Part shown: in pieces, positions 9,054 to 18,431 of the stretch
How positions within the stretch are numbered: the first letter of the stretch is position 1
How the letters are laid out: each line of letters opens with the position of its first letter
From: a virus
IMG/VR virus record: IMGVR_UViG_3300030099_008323
Span: 122,104 to 186,103 of that record
Strand: one strand, 5' to 3'
Length of the DNA stretch: 64,000 bases
Position numbers and translations under genes: made by a program
The notes under the pieces: model-generated
Databases searched by the model: none
Seen by the model: the letters and a program-made list of their open reading frames with translations, nothing else
What the model was told of the DNA's origin: nothing

Positions 9054-10673
9054 CTAGGTGAATTGTCTAAAATATGGATCGTATACTTTAAAATTATTTC
9101 CAAATAAATGTTTATACTTATAAAATATTCTTGATTCTTCTTTTAATTGTTCAATATTATTTTCTTTTTGAGATCTGCCGCCTGTTAGATAAAGACCAAC
9201 GATCTTATTCAATTTTTTAAATTCAAAGCCACTGTCAACTGCCCTGAGCCACATATCCCAATCATCTGCAAAATTACAGTCCTCTTCATCAAAAAAACCA
9301 CATTCATCATGAATTTGCATTTTCCATAGTGGCATTGGCCCTGGTAGACATTTTACCATATTTTGTTTAGAAAATTCATATGTAGAGTGGTCAAAAAGCA
9401 CTTTTTTATTCTTAGCTTCATCAAAAGTTTCATTTTCGTTAATAGTTTGTGCAACATCGCCATATACCAAATCCACTTTACTACTTTGTAATTCATTATA
9501 AAGATTTTCAATACAATCTTTACTTTTTCTATCATCAATAAATCCAAAAGTGACGTACTCAGTATTAACTTTCTGTAATGCCATGTTAAAACAAGGAGTT
9601 GGTGGAAGCTTTTCATCAATGCGATAATACCTTATATTATCATTTTTTTCTGTAAATTCTTTAACTATTTCTTGCTCTCTACCAGGAGAGTTCGAATCGA
9701 TTATAATAAGCTCACACTGATCAAAAATGGTCTGCTCAGTTATATTCTCTAAAAATCCACGAAGAAATTTTTCGCCTTCATAGTATGTTGTGACAATGGA
9801 TATTTTCTTTTTTTGTTTTTCTTTTTTAGCCTCAATTAGTTTGATAACAGTATCAAATATTTCTTTTCTTTTATTAATCATATAATCAATCAAAGCAGGT
9901 CCTTTAAGAGAAAACCATGGCTCATGAGAAGCACCAACTAATGAATTAGTAATCACATTAATTCCCAGCATTCGAGCCTCGACAACTAACCTAGATAAAG
10001 TTTCTGGCGTTCTTGGTATAAAAACTAGCTTATTATTCTTACTTAATTTTTTTAGAAAATCATTATAATTCTCACTTTGTATCATTTCATATTCTATGTT
10101 GTTTTTTTGACAATATTGTGAAGCTCCATAAGTATTTTTATGAATAATGTTTGATTTCATCACAGAACATATATTTTTCTTTTTATTAACTGTCAGCGCG
10201 TTAATAAGAGATAAAGTCTCCATAGACCATAAATTACCAGATAAATTTACAACATTATCAATGTCTAAATTATCCTTAACAATACCTGCATGAAAAGACG
10301 ATTGAGTTAAAACTTTGATAGCATTCTTGTAAAAAGAGTGATTTCTAATATGCTTCTTGGGTACCTTAAAGTTTTTGAAAGACGCAGGGTTTCTAGTATC
10401 TACATACTTATGATCATGTTCATATATGATATATCTAGCATTCTCTTGGAGCCATTGTTTGCACTCTCTTTTCAGATTGCAAAAATTTGATATGATGAAA
10501 AAAGAATCTTTATTTTCTTGCAGTAACTCAAGATTAACTAAATGAGATTGACACTTTATTATATCATGACCATCTTCATCTAGCATCTTAATTAACTCTT
10601 CATCATTAAGTTCTCCGCCACCAACAATATGCATTAAGAAGAAATCAGAAATGTAAAATACATTTTTATTCAT
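9054..10673 (-). CDS. Glycosyltransferase with C-terminal GT2 (GT-A) domain
   Basis: 539 residues in two parts. The first 280 residues look like a GT-B half-domain (FIISNFCNLKRE, then LVVEARMLGINVITN). From about residue 290 a family 2 transferase starts: KISIVTTYYEGEKFLRGFL, ELIIIDSNSPG, and a metal-site-like FIDDRK. A two-domain transferase could add two sugars in sequence. It overlaps the upstream glycosyltransferase by 8 nt. Confidence 0.82.
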   Translation of the reverse strand: MNKNVFYISDFFLMHIVGGGELNDEELIKMLDEDGHDIIKCQSHLVNLELLQENKDSFFIISNFCNLKRECKQWLQENARYIIYEHDHKYVDTRNPASFKNFKVPKKHIRNHSFYKNAIKVLTQSSFHAGIVKDNLDIDNVVNLSGNLWSMETLSLINALTVNKKKNICSVMKSNIIHKNTYGASQYCQKNNIEYEMIQSENYNDFLKKLSKNNKLVFIPRTPETLSRLVVEARMLGINVITNSLVGASHEPWFSLKGPALIDYMINKRKEIFDTVIKLIEAKKEKQKKKISIVTTYYEGEKFLRGFLENITEQTIFDQCELIIIDSNSPGREQEIVKEFTEKNDNIRYYRIDEKLPPTPCFNMALQKVNTEYVTFGFIDDRKSKDCIENLYNELQSSKVDLVYGDVAQTINENETFDEAKNKKVLFDHSTYEFSKQNMVKCLPGPMPLWKMQIHDECGFFDEEDCNFADDWDMWLRAVDSGFEFKKLNKIVGLYLTGGRSQKENNIEQLKEESRIFYKYKHLFGNNFKVYDPYFRQFT

Positions 10674-11940
10674 ATTCCTTCACTATACTACTAATTTCAT
10701 CCATCCAATCATCTTCAGACTTAATTGGTAAGACCTCTAGAATTGAGTCAACATATTTTTTATATTGGTTTTCTTGACTAAACTCAGTGCATATCCACTT
10801 CTGTAACTCTTTAGCTCTTTTTTTGAATCTGCCATAATCTTTGTAAATTTCTTCTAAGTTCATTTTTATCGAACCGTCTTCTGGATAAGCCCACATAGAA
10901 TCTTTTTGAAGTACTCCATCCCACACAGCCTCTGGCTGAATTGGTGCTAGATTATAACTAATTCTTGAAAACATATGTTTGTTCTTTGTCTTTCCATTTT
11001 TTTGCTTAGTAGTTTTATATAGAAAATCCAAATGCCCACTCCAATCTGTCGCGGCTACTGGCAAGCCATAGTAAGCAGATTCGAATATAGGTAGCCCAAA
11101 TCCTTCTCCATGTGTTGTCGAAACAAATGCTTTAACCTTGGGGTTTTTATAAATTGCTGACATCTCGTGATCGTTTAAACGACCATGCAGCAAATATATC
11201 TTGCACTTTCGATCACCTAAAGAATTTATCATATTTCTTAAATTATTCAGTGTGTGCGTTCTATCAATAATAGAATTTTTAGCAATATTTGTTTTTAATA
11301 TTAAGCCAACATCTTCATTTTCTCTAAAACAATCAATAAAGTTTTTAATAAGCGCTGTTAAATTTTTACGTGGGCTTATTTGTGCAACAGAAAGAAAGTT
11401 AAAGCTAGTCTTTAAATCAAGCTTAACACTCTCATCCGCTTCATACTCATAAACAGGATAAGAAACATAATCAACAGGCACTTGTGTGCGAAAATCAATC
11501 TCTTCATTTGTTTTATTATTAGTGGCTCTATAAACTGTATTGACATAAGAATCTTTTGAGTGTTTGCTAATAGTAATAATCTTATCCATTAAATAAGATT
11601 TCTCAATCCACTTTGGTGAAACTTTAGTGGTCTCAATGCCTGCGGTGACACCTATGTTAACAGGTGCTATTTTTTCCCATTCATTAGGGATAGATATCTG
11701 TAAAGATGCATCAAAAATACCGCCGGAAGCTGCATATTCAACAGTCTTAGTTATGGCAGCATCTATCCAAAGTCTCTCTTCATCAGTATCCGCCAACCAA
11801 CTAGTCTGTCCCCAGTTAATTGGTTGTATGTAAATATCAAACAAATCTTCCCTAGATCTTAAAGCGCGTAGGACTGTTCTGCTGTGATGGCCATAGCCAG
11901 ATTGAGTTAAAATTGGTGCTTTTAATAATACTTTTTTCAT
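10666..11940 (-). CDS. Glycosyltransferase, GT4-like (GT-B fold)
   Basis: 424 residues. The C-terminal nucleotide-sugar domain has FLSVAQISPRKNL, a YLLHGRL strand and the donor-binding HGEGFGLPIFESAYYGLPV (EX7E-type). N-terminal APILTQSGYGHHSRTVLRAL is a typical GT-B acceptor-domain start. Retaining mechanism expected. It follows another GT4 gene by one base. Sugar specificity not predictable. Confidence 0.85.
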   Translation of the reverse strand: MKKVLLKAPILTQSGYGHHSRTVLRALRSREDLFDIYIQPINWGQTSWLADTDEERLWIDAAITKTVEYAASGGIFDASLQISIPNEWEKIAPVNIGVTAGIETTKVSPKWIEKSYLMDKIITISKHSKDSYVNTVYRATNNKTNEEIDFRTQVPVDYVSYPVYEYEADESVKLDLKTSFNFLSVAQISPRKNLTALIKNFIDCFRENEDVGLILKTNIAKNSIIDRTHTLNNLRNMINSLGDRKCKIYLLHGRLNDHEMSAIYKNPKVKAFVSTTHGEGFGLPIFESAYYGLPVAATDWSGHLDFLYKTTKQKNGKTKNKHMFSRISYNLAPIQPEAVWDGVLQKDSMWAYPEDGSIKMNLEEIYKDYGRFKKRAKELQKWICTEFSQENQYKKYVDSILEVLPIKSEDDWMDEISSIVKEYE

Positions 11941-11941
11941 C

Positions 11942-13192
11942 TTATACCTCTAACAGTTGCCAGCGTTTATTATTTTTTCTCTGGCCCCATTTACCATATT
12001 TTACATGTATTTCTTTCAATTTTTTATCCCATGTTTTCCAATATTTCTCAAAATTAAAGTTTTTATCTACATACTCTTTACCTTTAGCTCCCATTTCTTG
12101 TCTTTCTTCTTTAGACATTTTATAGATCTTGGTAAGAGCATTAATAAAATCATCTTTATTAAGTCGATCTTCATAGATATAAGGAATATCTTGTGAGCCA
12201 ATAATGCATTTTGAGGCCGGCTCAATACCAACGCCAAACCATTGCTCGCCATCAGTCACTTGATCTTGTAGCCCGCCAGTCATATTAACGATGATTGGGG
12301 TACCACAAGATAGCGATTCTAGTGTAGCTAGTCCAAAACCTTCTGCATCAGAAATATTGACAGTTACATCAGAAACGTTATACATCATAGCCATATGTTC
12401 AAAATCAACTTTTTGAGTTGAGAATTGCACCTCTCCATCTCGTAGGCCTAGCTTATCAATGATTGCAAACAAGTTAGGCCCATTTGGATCATTAGGATCA
12501 GTATGCATGATTAGTCTAGCCTTATCATGTCCAACATTATCTAAAAATTCTTTAAACCAGAATATCAAAGTACCAGGGTGTTTTCTTCTTGCATTTCTAT
12601 TGTTCCAATAAACTAAAAACTTATCTTGCTCAATATTAAATTTATCTCTTAGAGACGATATTTCCTCTTGAGGCAACGGTTTAAATACATCAGAATTTAC
12701 AGCATGAGGTAAATAAAAAGACTCTACCTCAGGAGAGACAGTTTGCACAATGTCATGAGTTACCTTAGATATGCACCCCACTACATCAGTTGAGTCATAC
12801 CAAACCTTATTATATTGTGGATATGGATAATTATCCCACACATGATAATAAACCATAGGCACTAAAGATCTTATTTCATCTTCAATTTCCCATAGCCACC
12901 CAAAAAATCTAGGATCCGTCATAAACCACAATAGATCTGGCTTTTCCGACATAAGAACTGATCTTACAGATTCTTGTGACCCGTACCCATCAACAGGATA
13001 GATAACTAAATCATCTCCCCATTTATCAGTTCTTTGTGGCTTATAATCTTCATGCTTCACAGCTCCACCAAAACAAACAAAAGAATAATCTCCTGTTTCT
13101 AAAAGATTTTCTATCATATATCGAGTCTGTATACCAACTCCGGATGGAGAAAAAGGGTGATCAGACAAGACAAAAACTTTAATTTTTTTCAT
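11942..13192 (-). CDS. Glycosyltransferase, GT4 family
   Basis: 416 residues. Signature DAEGFGLATLESLSCGTPI (EX7E motif) near residue 285 and a FLVYWNNRNARRKHPG loop at the start of the C-terminal domain. N-terminal VLSDHPFSPSGVGIQTRYM fits the GT-B acceptor domain. First of the three consecutive transferases in transcription order, so this operon could assemble a short oligosaccharide on phage or host surface components. Confidence 0.87.
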   Translation of the reverse strand: MKKIKVFVLSDHPFSPSGVGIQTRYMIENLLETGDYSFVCFGGAVKHEDYKPQRTDKWGDDLVIYPVDGYGSQESVRSVLMSEKPDLLWFMTDPRFFGWLWEIEDEIRSLVPMVYYHVWDNYPYPQYNKVWYDSTDVVGCISKVTHDIVQTVSPEVESFYLPHAVNSDVFKPLPQEEISSLRDKFNIEQDKFLVYWNNRNARRKHPGTLIFWFKEFLDNVGHDKARLIMHTDPNDPNGPNLFAIIDKLGLRDGEVQFSTQKVDFEHMAMMYNVSDVTVNISDAEGFGLATLESLSCGTPIIVNMTGGLQDQVTDGEQWFGVGIEPASKCIIGSQDIPYIYEDRLNKDDFINALTKIYKMSKEERQEMGAKGKEYVDKNFNFEKYWKTWDKKLKEIHVKYGKWGQRKNNKRWQLLEV

Positions 13193-13195
13193 TTT

Positions 13196-13975
13196 TTACC
13201 TGCAATGCTCTGTTTTATAAAATTCACAACCAAAACCACTAGTACAAGACAAACGGTTTTTAATATATTTTCTGTTGTTTATATTATAAAGCGCTTGGTT
13301 CAATAATTTAATAGCATTTTGTGTTTTTTTTGGTCCGCTTGTTACGCGAAATATCTCAACGTTATTTGTCTTTGCAGTTCTCTTAAGTAAAGCAAAATGT
13401 GTATCAACATTTGATGCATCAACATTATGCTTCTTTGCAAAGAAGTGTTTGTATAAAGTAAGCTGATAGCTAGTCATTCTATCATTTTTTCTTCTAGAGT
13501 CCCATCCCCAAGAGCATGTTTTCCAATCTATGACATGATACATACCATCTGAAGTTTGAATTACTAAGTCAACAAATCCTTTAAATTTTTGATCATTATT
13601 TTCAATTGCCTCAAATAATTTTTCTTCAATTGATATTAAATCAAAGTTTTTAAACTGTTTTTTTACAGCAGGAAGTATAAAAGATATTATATTTTTACTT
13701 TGAATTCGCATATCTTGCACAAGTTTAGAGTTAATCTCTACATTAGATTTTTTCAAAAACTTAAGTTCATTTAAAAATTTTTTTTCAAACACTTCATGAA
13801 GATTTGTTGCAAAATTGTCCTTCATTAGTACTTCACAGACATAATGCATCGCAGTGCCAAAAGCAGTGTGCTCACTACCTAAAAATTTTTTTACCTCGTC
13901 AATATAGACTAACTTGTGTTTAAAAGCACACTCATTCCATATTTTCAACTCAGAAAATGATATGTGTTTTCTCAC
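13196..13975 (-). CDS. PD-(D/E)XK nuclease with probable Fe-S cysteines (Cas4/RecB-like)
   Basis: 259 residues. The nuclease core shows GFVDLVI (Asp) followed by HVIDWKT (D-x-K), and an upstream FGTAMH segment. One Cys lies near the N-terminus (NECAF), and three near the C-terminus (C-x5-C-x7-C). That is the arrangement that binds a [4Fe-4S] cluster in Cas4/AddB-type exonucleases. Likely a DNA exonuclease for recombination or degradation. It shares a 4-nt ATGA overlap with the gene upstream. Confidence 0.82.
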   Translation of the reverse strand: MRKHISFSELKIWNECAFKHKLVYIDEVKKFLGSEHTAFGTAMHYVCEVLMKDNFATNLHEVFEKKFLNELKFLKKSNVEINSKLVQDMRIQSKNIISFILPAVKKQFKNFDLISIEEKLFEAIENNDQKFKGFVDLVIQTSDGMYHVIDWKTCSWGWDSRRKNDRMTSYQLTLYKHFFAKKHNVDASNVDTHFALLKRTAKTNNVEIFRVTSGPKKTQNAIKLLNQALYNINNRKYIKNRLSCTSGFGCEFYKTEHCR

Positions 13976-14316
13976 TTTTTCCTCGGTGCGCGAGTTGATT
14001 TTGTTTTTTTCGATCGTTTTGTTGTTTTTTTAGGTTTATTTTTTTTTATTTCTAAAACTTCTGCCGGAGATTCTTCAATACTTTTTAATTCAAATACCCA
14101 AGTACCACGAGAGCGTTCTAGAAAATAATTATCTAAACCTAAAGTTGGTGAAAGACATTTGCCAAGACGAGTATTTTCGGGCAATTTAATCTTCTTAACT
14201 TCGTTCATTAAAGATGGCATGCCAAATCTAACTCTAGATGTAGGATCAAAACTCATGGGCTCTAATACTACCTCAAAAATTAATTTATTGTCTTTAATAT
14301 AAAAATTTGTTTTCAT
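13972..14316 (-). CDS. Hypothetical protein with basic tail
   Basis: 114 residues: a beta-rich first 85 residues, then a Lys/Arg tail (KKTTKRSKKTKSTRAPRKK) that could bind nucleic acid. No family recognised. It sits between a metallopeptidase gene and the PD-(D/E)XK nuclease, overlapping the latter by 4 nt, which may mean the two act together. Confidence 0.6.
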   Translation of the reverse strand: MKTNFYIKDNKLIFEVVLEPMSFDPTSRVRFGMPSLMNEVKKIKLPENTRLGKCLSPTLGLDNYFLERSRGTWVFELKSIEESPAEVLEIKKNKPKKTTKRSKKTKSTRAPRKK

Positions 14317-14317
14317 G

Positions 14318-15001
14318 TTATGTTACCTCTTCTTCTAAAGAAACTAATTTATCATAAATATAAGGACATAATTTATGTAAATAAACTCTATTTCCTAAAT
14401 AATATTCTTCAAATGCGCGCGCAAAATATTCGTCTAGACTTGTAATTGAATACGGCGCTAAAAATAGTCCTATGGTCATATTATTTAATTTTTCATAGCC
14501 AATACCCCTGTAAAGAAACTTATCAAAAGCATGATTATATTCTGTATTTAAAAAATCATATTGACTTATATCATGATCATGATATTTTAATATTTTTTCT
14601 AGTTTTGACCTCTTAGATAAAAAACTATTTTTTATTTTTTCATCTGCATAGATGTATTCTTCATATCTTTCTAATACTGCATGAGATATCTCATGCACAA
14701 TATCATCTAGAAGATCATTAAAATTATCTTGTTTTGGCGAAACATATATTGCACCGTTCATATATGAAGCATTGATGTTTCTTTTTTCAAAAAAATCAAA
14801 ATTTCCAACATATATAACATCTATTAAGGATAGAAAATCATATGGTAAGAGACGGTTAACCTTATTTACTATCTCCTTAAAAGAAATATCATTTTCAAAT
14901 CTGTCATGAAAAAAAACATTAAAAGATCCGATTTTTTGCTCTGATAAAGAACTCACACTATTCTTTACATAACTTACAAGATTTTGTTTTTTTTGTTTCA
15001 T
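14318..15001 (-). CDS. Zincin-like metallopeptidase (HEISH)
   Basis: About 227 residues when started at the ATG at 15001. DIVHEISHAVLERY contains the HExxH zinc motif; further acidic/His residues (EYNHAFDKF, DEYFARAFEEYY) could supply the third ligand and a helical cap. It overlaps the preceding gene by 44 nt, so the start is uncertain; a GTG just after that gene's stop is an alternative. One of several HExxH proteins in this window. Confidence 0.7.
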   Translation of the reverse strand: MKQKKQNLVSYVKNSVSSLSEQKIGSFNVFFHDRFENDISFKEIVNKVNRLLPYDFLSLIDVIYVGNFDFFEKRNINASYMNGAIYVSPKQDNFNDLLDDIVHEISHAVLERYEEYIYADEKIKNSFLSKRSKLEKILKYHDHDISQYDFLNTEYNHAFDKFLYRGIGYEKLNNMTIGLFLAPYSITSLDEYFARAFEEYYLGNRVYLHKLCPYIYDKLVSLEEEVT

Positions 15002-15281
15002 TTTCAATAATTTGCAACTTTTCATTAATTTGTTGTATCTTGTCTTGATGAATAGCTGCACCATCATCACAAGCCTGTTGGTAGCCTCTAACCCAATTTT
15101 CCTCTGCTATAGCTAGAAGAAATTCTGGAAATTGTGTTGCCATAACCTCTACTATCATCTCTACAGTAACATTAGAATCTTCTGGATTTAATTCTTTGCC
15201 AACATATTCAACTAGCATATTTTTTAAATCATTCTCTGGTTCAACTAATTCTTTTAAACTTAAATTTTCATTTATTTGCAT
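14958..15281 (-). CDS. Conserved phage hypothetical protein with C-terminal CxxC
   Basis: 107 residues, acidic and helical, ending CKLCKE. The N-terminal LSLKELVEPENDLKNMLVEY and the central FPEFLLAIAEENWVRGYQQA look to me like a protein recurring in marine phages, but I know of no function. It follows PhoH with a one-base TAATG overlap, so the two are co-translated. Confidence 0.65.
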   Translation of the reverse strand: MQINENLSLKELVEPENDLKNMLVEYVGKELNPEDSNVTVEMIVEVMATQFPEFLLAIAEENWVRGYQQACDDGAAIHQDKIQQINEKLQIIENETKKTKSCKLCKE

Positions 15282-16588
15282 TACAATACCTTTGAAGCCA
15301 ATGTCGCAACTTTTGACCTCTCTCCTTTAATTAATGTTATATGAGCAGAAAGCTCATGCGATTTGAATTTTTCAACAGCGTATGAAAGACCATTTGACGT
15401 TGAATCTAAATACACGCTATCAATTTGTTCTACATCTCCTGTTAGAATAATCTTGGTGTTCTCACCAACTCTTGTAATTATAGTTTTTAATTCATGAGTT
15501 GTTAAGTTTTGTGCCTCGTCAATAATAATAAACGCGTTTGATATTGTTCTACCTCTAATATATGTAAGTGCTTCAATTTGTATTGTACCATCCTCAAAAA
15601 GATAGCTCATGTGGTCTTTTTTTCCGTTCAACAAGAAATCAATGTTGTCTTGTATTGGCATCAACCATGGCTTCATTTTTTCTTCCATTGTGCCAGGCAA
15701 ATAACCTATATCTTTACCAAGTGGTTGTACTGGACGAGACACAACTAGTTTTTTATAATTGTTGTCTTCTAGCACCTGTTCTAAGCCTGCAGCTATGGCT
15801 AATAAAGTTTTTCCACAACCAGCCTTACCAACTAAAGTAACAATTGGTATTGTTTCGTCCATCAATACATCTAATGCAAACATTTGCTCTTTGTTTCTAG
15901 GTCTTAGCCCCCATATTCCACTCTTAAACTCTCTTACTTTTTGCAGTGGCGTGTTATAATTTTTAAATTTGACTAATGCTGTTTTTTTCTCATTTGCATT
16001 AGATACCATCATTATAAATTGATTTGATTTAAAATTAGCCTCATCAACATCAATAATCACTTCTTTACCTTCATATATACGATCAATGACTTGATCATCG
16101 ACTAAATGATTTGTTAAACCAGTAAATAATTCACTGCAATCGGTTATAACCTTGTTGGTGACGTAGTCCTCTGTTAATATTCCTAAAGAGTCACATTTTA
16201 CACGCATATTAATATCACGGGTAACAACAATAACTTTTCTTTTAGGATTGTTTTTTTGTTCTGTGATTGCAGTGGTAATTATTTCGTTATCAGCACTCTT
16301 AAGATCGCAGGATTCCGGCATGTCTTCAATATTAAAACCTCGTACAGACAAAATGCCTTTGCCTTTTTGCACTCGGACTCCTTTGTGTAAATTACCCTTT
16401 GATCTAAAACCATCTAATATTCTTATGGTCGACCTAGCATTTAATCCGACGCCATCCTGTCTTTTTTTATGCTTATCTATCTCATCTAAAACTTTTAAAG
16501 GTATCACTATGTCATTGTTACTAAACTCAAAAATAGAATTCGAGTTTGTTAAAAATACATTAGTATCTAATACGTAAATTTTTTTCAT
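15281..16588 (-). CDS. phoH: PIN-PhoH fusion ATPase
   Basis: 435 residues. Residues 1-140 are a PIN RNase-like domain (YVLDTNVFL, VLDEIDKHKK, SADNEIITTA, VVTRDINMR: the acidic residues are in place). Residues about 235-435 are the PhoH ATPase with Walker A VGKAGCGKT and Walker B FIIIDEAQN, followed by ILTGD. Same layout as bacterial YlaK-type proteins, where RNA unwinding and cleavage are coupled. Phage PhoH is common in marine phages, but usually without the PIN domain. Divergent from the serine protease gene, only 36 bp apart. Confidence 0.92.
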   Translation of the reverse strand: MKKIYVLDTNVFLTNSNSIFEFSNNDIVIPLKVLDEIDKHKKRQDGVGLNARSTIRILDGFRSKGNLHKGVRVQKGKGILSVRGFNIEDMPESCDLKSADNEIITTAITEQKNNPKRKVIVVTRDINMRVKCDSLGILTEDYVTNKVITDCSELFTGLTNHLVDDQVIDRIYEGKEVIIDVDEANFKSNQFIMMVSNANEKKTALVKFKNYNTPLQKVREFKSGIWGLRPRNKEQMFALDVLMDETIPIVTLVGKAGCGKTLLAIAAGLEQVLEDNNYKKLVVSRPVQPLGKDIGYLPGTMEEKMKPWLMPIQDNIDFLLNGKKDHMSYLFEDGTIQIEALTYIRGRTISNAFIIIDEAQNLTTHELKTIITRVGENTKIILTGDVEQIDSVYLDSTSNGLSYAVEKFKSHELSAHITLIKGERSKVATLASKVL

Positions 16589-16624
16589 GCTTTACTCTTA
16601 CCTGAAAAACTAGTTAATCATACA

Positions 16625-17377
16625 ATGCTCAGGATTTTAAATTATTTAGTTATTATTTTGTCATGTCTCACTTTAAATAGTTGCGCCATGCAAACAAACA
16701 TAGTTAAGTCTCTAGAGGATGCAAAAAAATCAGTTTTAAAGATAGAAACATGGGCAAGGCTAGGGCAGTGTAATGAAAAAACTATGACCTGCGGAGATTA
16801 TGAAATGCTGTCTATGGGCTCTGGCGCCATAATACTTTATAAAAATTCAAAAAAAGTATTAACAGCAGCGCATGTGTGTAAACAAGATGATTTTGAGCAA
16901 TTCATTCGAATCAATAATGGTGATTTTTATTTAAAAGCAATTGACAGAGAGGGCAAAGAATATATTCTAGAGAGAATTAAACACAATAAAAAACAAGATA
17001 TATGTCTCCTTCAAAGTGTATCTGGGCCTCTTGGAGATGGACAATATTTAAAGTTATCTGTTAAAAAACCCGAATATGGTGAGCAAGTTTATAACTTGGC
17101 CGGCCCGTTAGGTATAATTGAAGGAGAGATGGTGCCGCTAATGCATGGACAATATTTTGGAGAACAAGATGGTAGCGCTTTCTATAGTATTCCTGCAATT
17201 GGAGGATCATCCGGATCACCAGTAGTTAATTCTAGAGGAGAATTAATTGGTATGATTCACTCTGTGCACTTTCGTTTTCATCATATTTCTCTGTCTGCAA
17301 CACACTCGCAGCTTTGGAATTTTTTAGCGCACGTACATAATCATACATTACGATTCCAGAACTCGTCCCAACATTAA
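16625..17377 (+). CDS. Trypsin-like serine protease lipoprotein
   Basis: 250 residues. Signal peptide with a lipobox-like LNSC at residues 16-19, then a protease domain with an apparent triad: His in LTAAHVC, Asp in KQDICLL and Ser in GGSSGSPVVNS (GxSGSP). Probably exported and lipid-anchored in the host envelope. One of the few plus-strand genes in this part. Its last 146 nt lie antisense to the SpoU gene, and both proteins have conserved residues there (see findings). Confidence 0.88.
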   Translation: MLRILNYLVIILSCLTLNSCAMQTNIVKSLEDAKKSVLKIETWARLGQCNEKTMTCGDYEMLSMGSGAIILYKNSKKVLTAAHVCKQDDFEQFIRINNGDFYLKAIDREGKEYILERIKHNKKQDICLLQSVSGPLGDGQYLKLSVKKPEYGEQVYNLAGPLGIIEGEMVPLMHGQYFGEQDGSAFYSIPAIGGSSGSPVVNSRGELIGMIHSVHFRFHHISLSATHSQLWNFLAHVHNHTLRFQNSSQH

Positions 17378-17870
17378 GACTTCTTACAGACCCATATTGT
17401 GGAATTTCAATACAATAATCAGATAAATTTATAGCTTCCTCGGTTAAACCTACTCCCTCTTCTCCAAACATCATTAAAGGTGGTTTTTTTAAAGATAGCC
17501 AATTAAATTTATCTAATGTATGGACTTTAAGATTAGATACGTTGTTCTCGATCGCAATTATAGTATAATTATTTTTCAGCTCTAAAAGTTGAGATAAATT
17601 ACGTTCAAGATGTGTAAGGCAAATATAATGGTGTGTGCCCACTGTGCCGCGTCGGTCATAACGCTTCTTGCCCACATAAAACACCTCTCTAGCGCCAAAA
17701 GCATTTGCATTGCGAATGAGAGTACTAATATTAAAATCTCCTTGCCAATGTTCCATACATACTGCGAAGGGTTTAGAGTTTTTTTGAAGGTCTTTTTTAA
17801 TCGATTCCGTAGGCCAGTCTTTATATTTATCAACAACATTTCTAGTCCACATGCTCCAATAGTCAGACAT
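17232..17870 (-). CDS. SpoU-type RNA 2'-O-methyltransferase
   Basis: 212 residues from the ATG of MSDYW, which overlaps the stop of the upstream gene by 8 nt. SPOUT motifs: NISTLIRNANAFG (motif 1), MMFGEEGVGLTE (motif 2) and SLNVGTSSGIVMYDYVRA (motif 3, knot and SAM site). Target may be a tRNA or rRNA ribose; given the phage tRNA nearby, a tRNA is plausible. The last 30 residues, past the knot, have no recognisable role. Confidence 0.9.
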   Translation of the reverse strand: MSDYWSMWTRNVVDKYKDWPTESIKKDLQKNSKPFAVCMEHWQGDFNISTLIRNANAFGAREVFYVGKKRYDRRGTVGTHHYICLTHLERNLSQLLELKNNYTIIAIENNVSNLKVHTLDKFNWLSLKKPPLMMFGEEGVGLTEEAINLSDYCIEIPQYGSVRSLNVGTSSGIVMYDYVRALKNSKAASVLQTEKYDENESAQSESYQLILL

Positions 17871-18186
17871 TATCAGCGCCAATAATTATTATATCATCAG
17901 TATTTAAATTTGCAAATAAATTATGTTGTTTATTTTCTATAGCGACAATCGCGTCTTCAATACTATTGTGTTGACCGCAACTTTCATTTGGGTATGATAT
18001 AGCATTATATTTTATCGATAATTTATTTTCAGCAATCATATATAAATTTTTACAATTGTTTTTTTTTATGTCACTGCATGTTTTATTTCCCTTGACTTCA
18101 ATAAAAATATGTCCTAAACATATACCGTCTCTCCAGACATATTTTTTTGATGAGAGAAAATTATCTTTTTTTAAAAAATATTTCAT
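17863..18186 (-). CDS. Hypothetical protein
   Basis: 107 residues, no recognised family. Small alpha/beta protein with segments CLGHIFIEVKGNK and NTDDIIIIGADNV. Its start overlaps the preceding gene's stop by one base (TAATG) and its end overlaps the methyltransferase start, so it lies in a coupled three-gene unit. Five cysteines are spread through the middle. Confidence 0.55.
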   Translation of the reverse strand: MKYFLKKDNFLSSKKYVWRDGICLGHIFIEVKGNKTCSDIKKNNCKNLYMIAENKLSIKYNAISYPNESCGQHNSIEDAIVAIENKQHNLFANLNTDDIIIIGADNV

Positions 18187-18389
18187 TAGTAATTTTCTTG
18201 AATTTCAGTTATTTTTGGGTAACTAGTTTTATATTTGATGGTAATAAAACCTTTAATTTTTGAAGGCTTGGTCGCCTCAATGTGAATTATCTGCAGGTTT
18301 CTACAAAGACAACAATCGCATGCATTATGGCTACCATAATTGCTAGCAATTAACTTTGTATTGCACTCCTCACATTCAATTATAGTCAA
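18186..18389 (-). CDS. Small zinc-finger-like protein
   Basis: 67 residues from a TTG start preceded by GGAG at 7 nt. The first half has a four-Cys knuckle (CEEC, then CDCCLC) likely to bind zinc; the rest is beta-rich. No ATG is available at the front. First gene after the tRNA in transcription order. Confidence 0.55.
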   Translation of the reverse strand: MTIIECEECNTKLIASNYGSHNACDCCLCRNLQIIHIEATKPSKIKGFITIKYKTSYPKITEIQENY

Positions 18390-18431
18390 TTACTTACTCC
18401 ATCATAATTAACTAGCTACAATTATAATATT

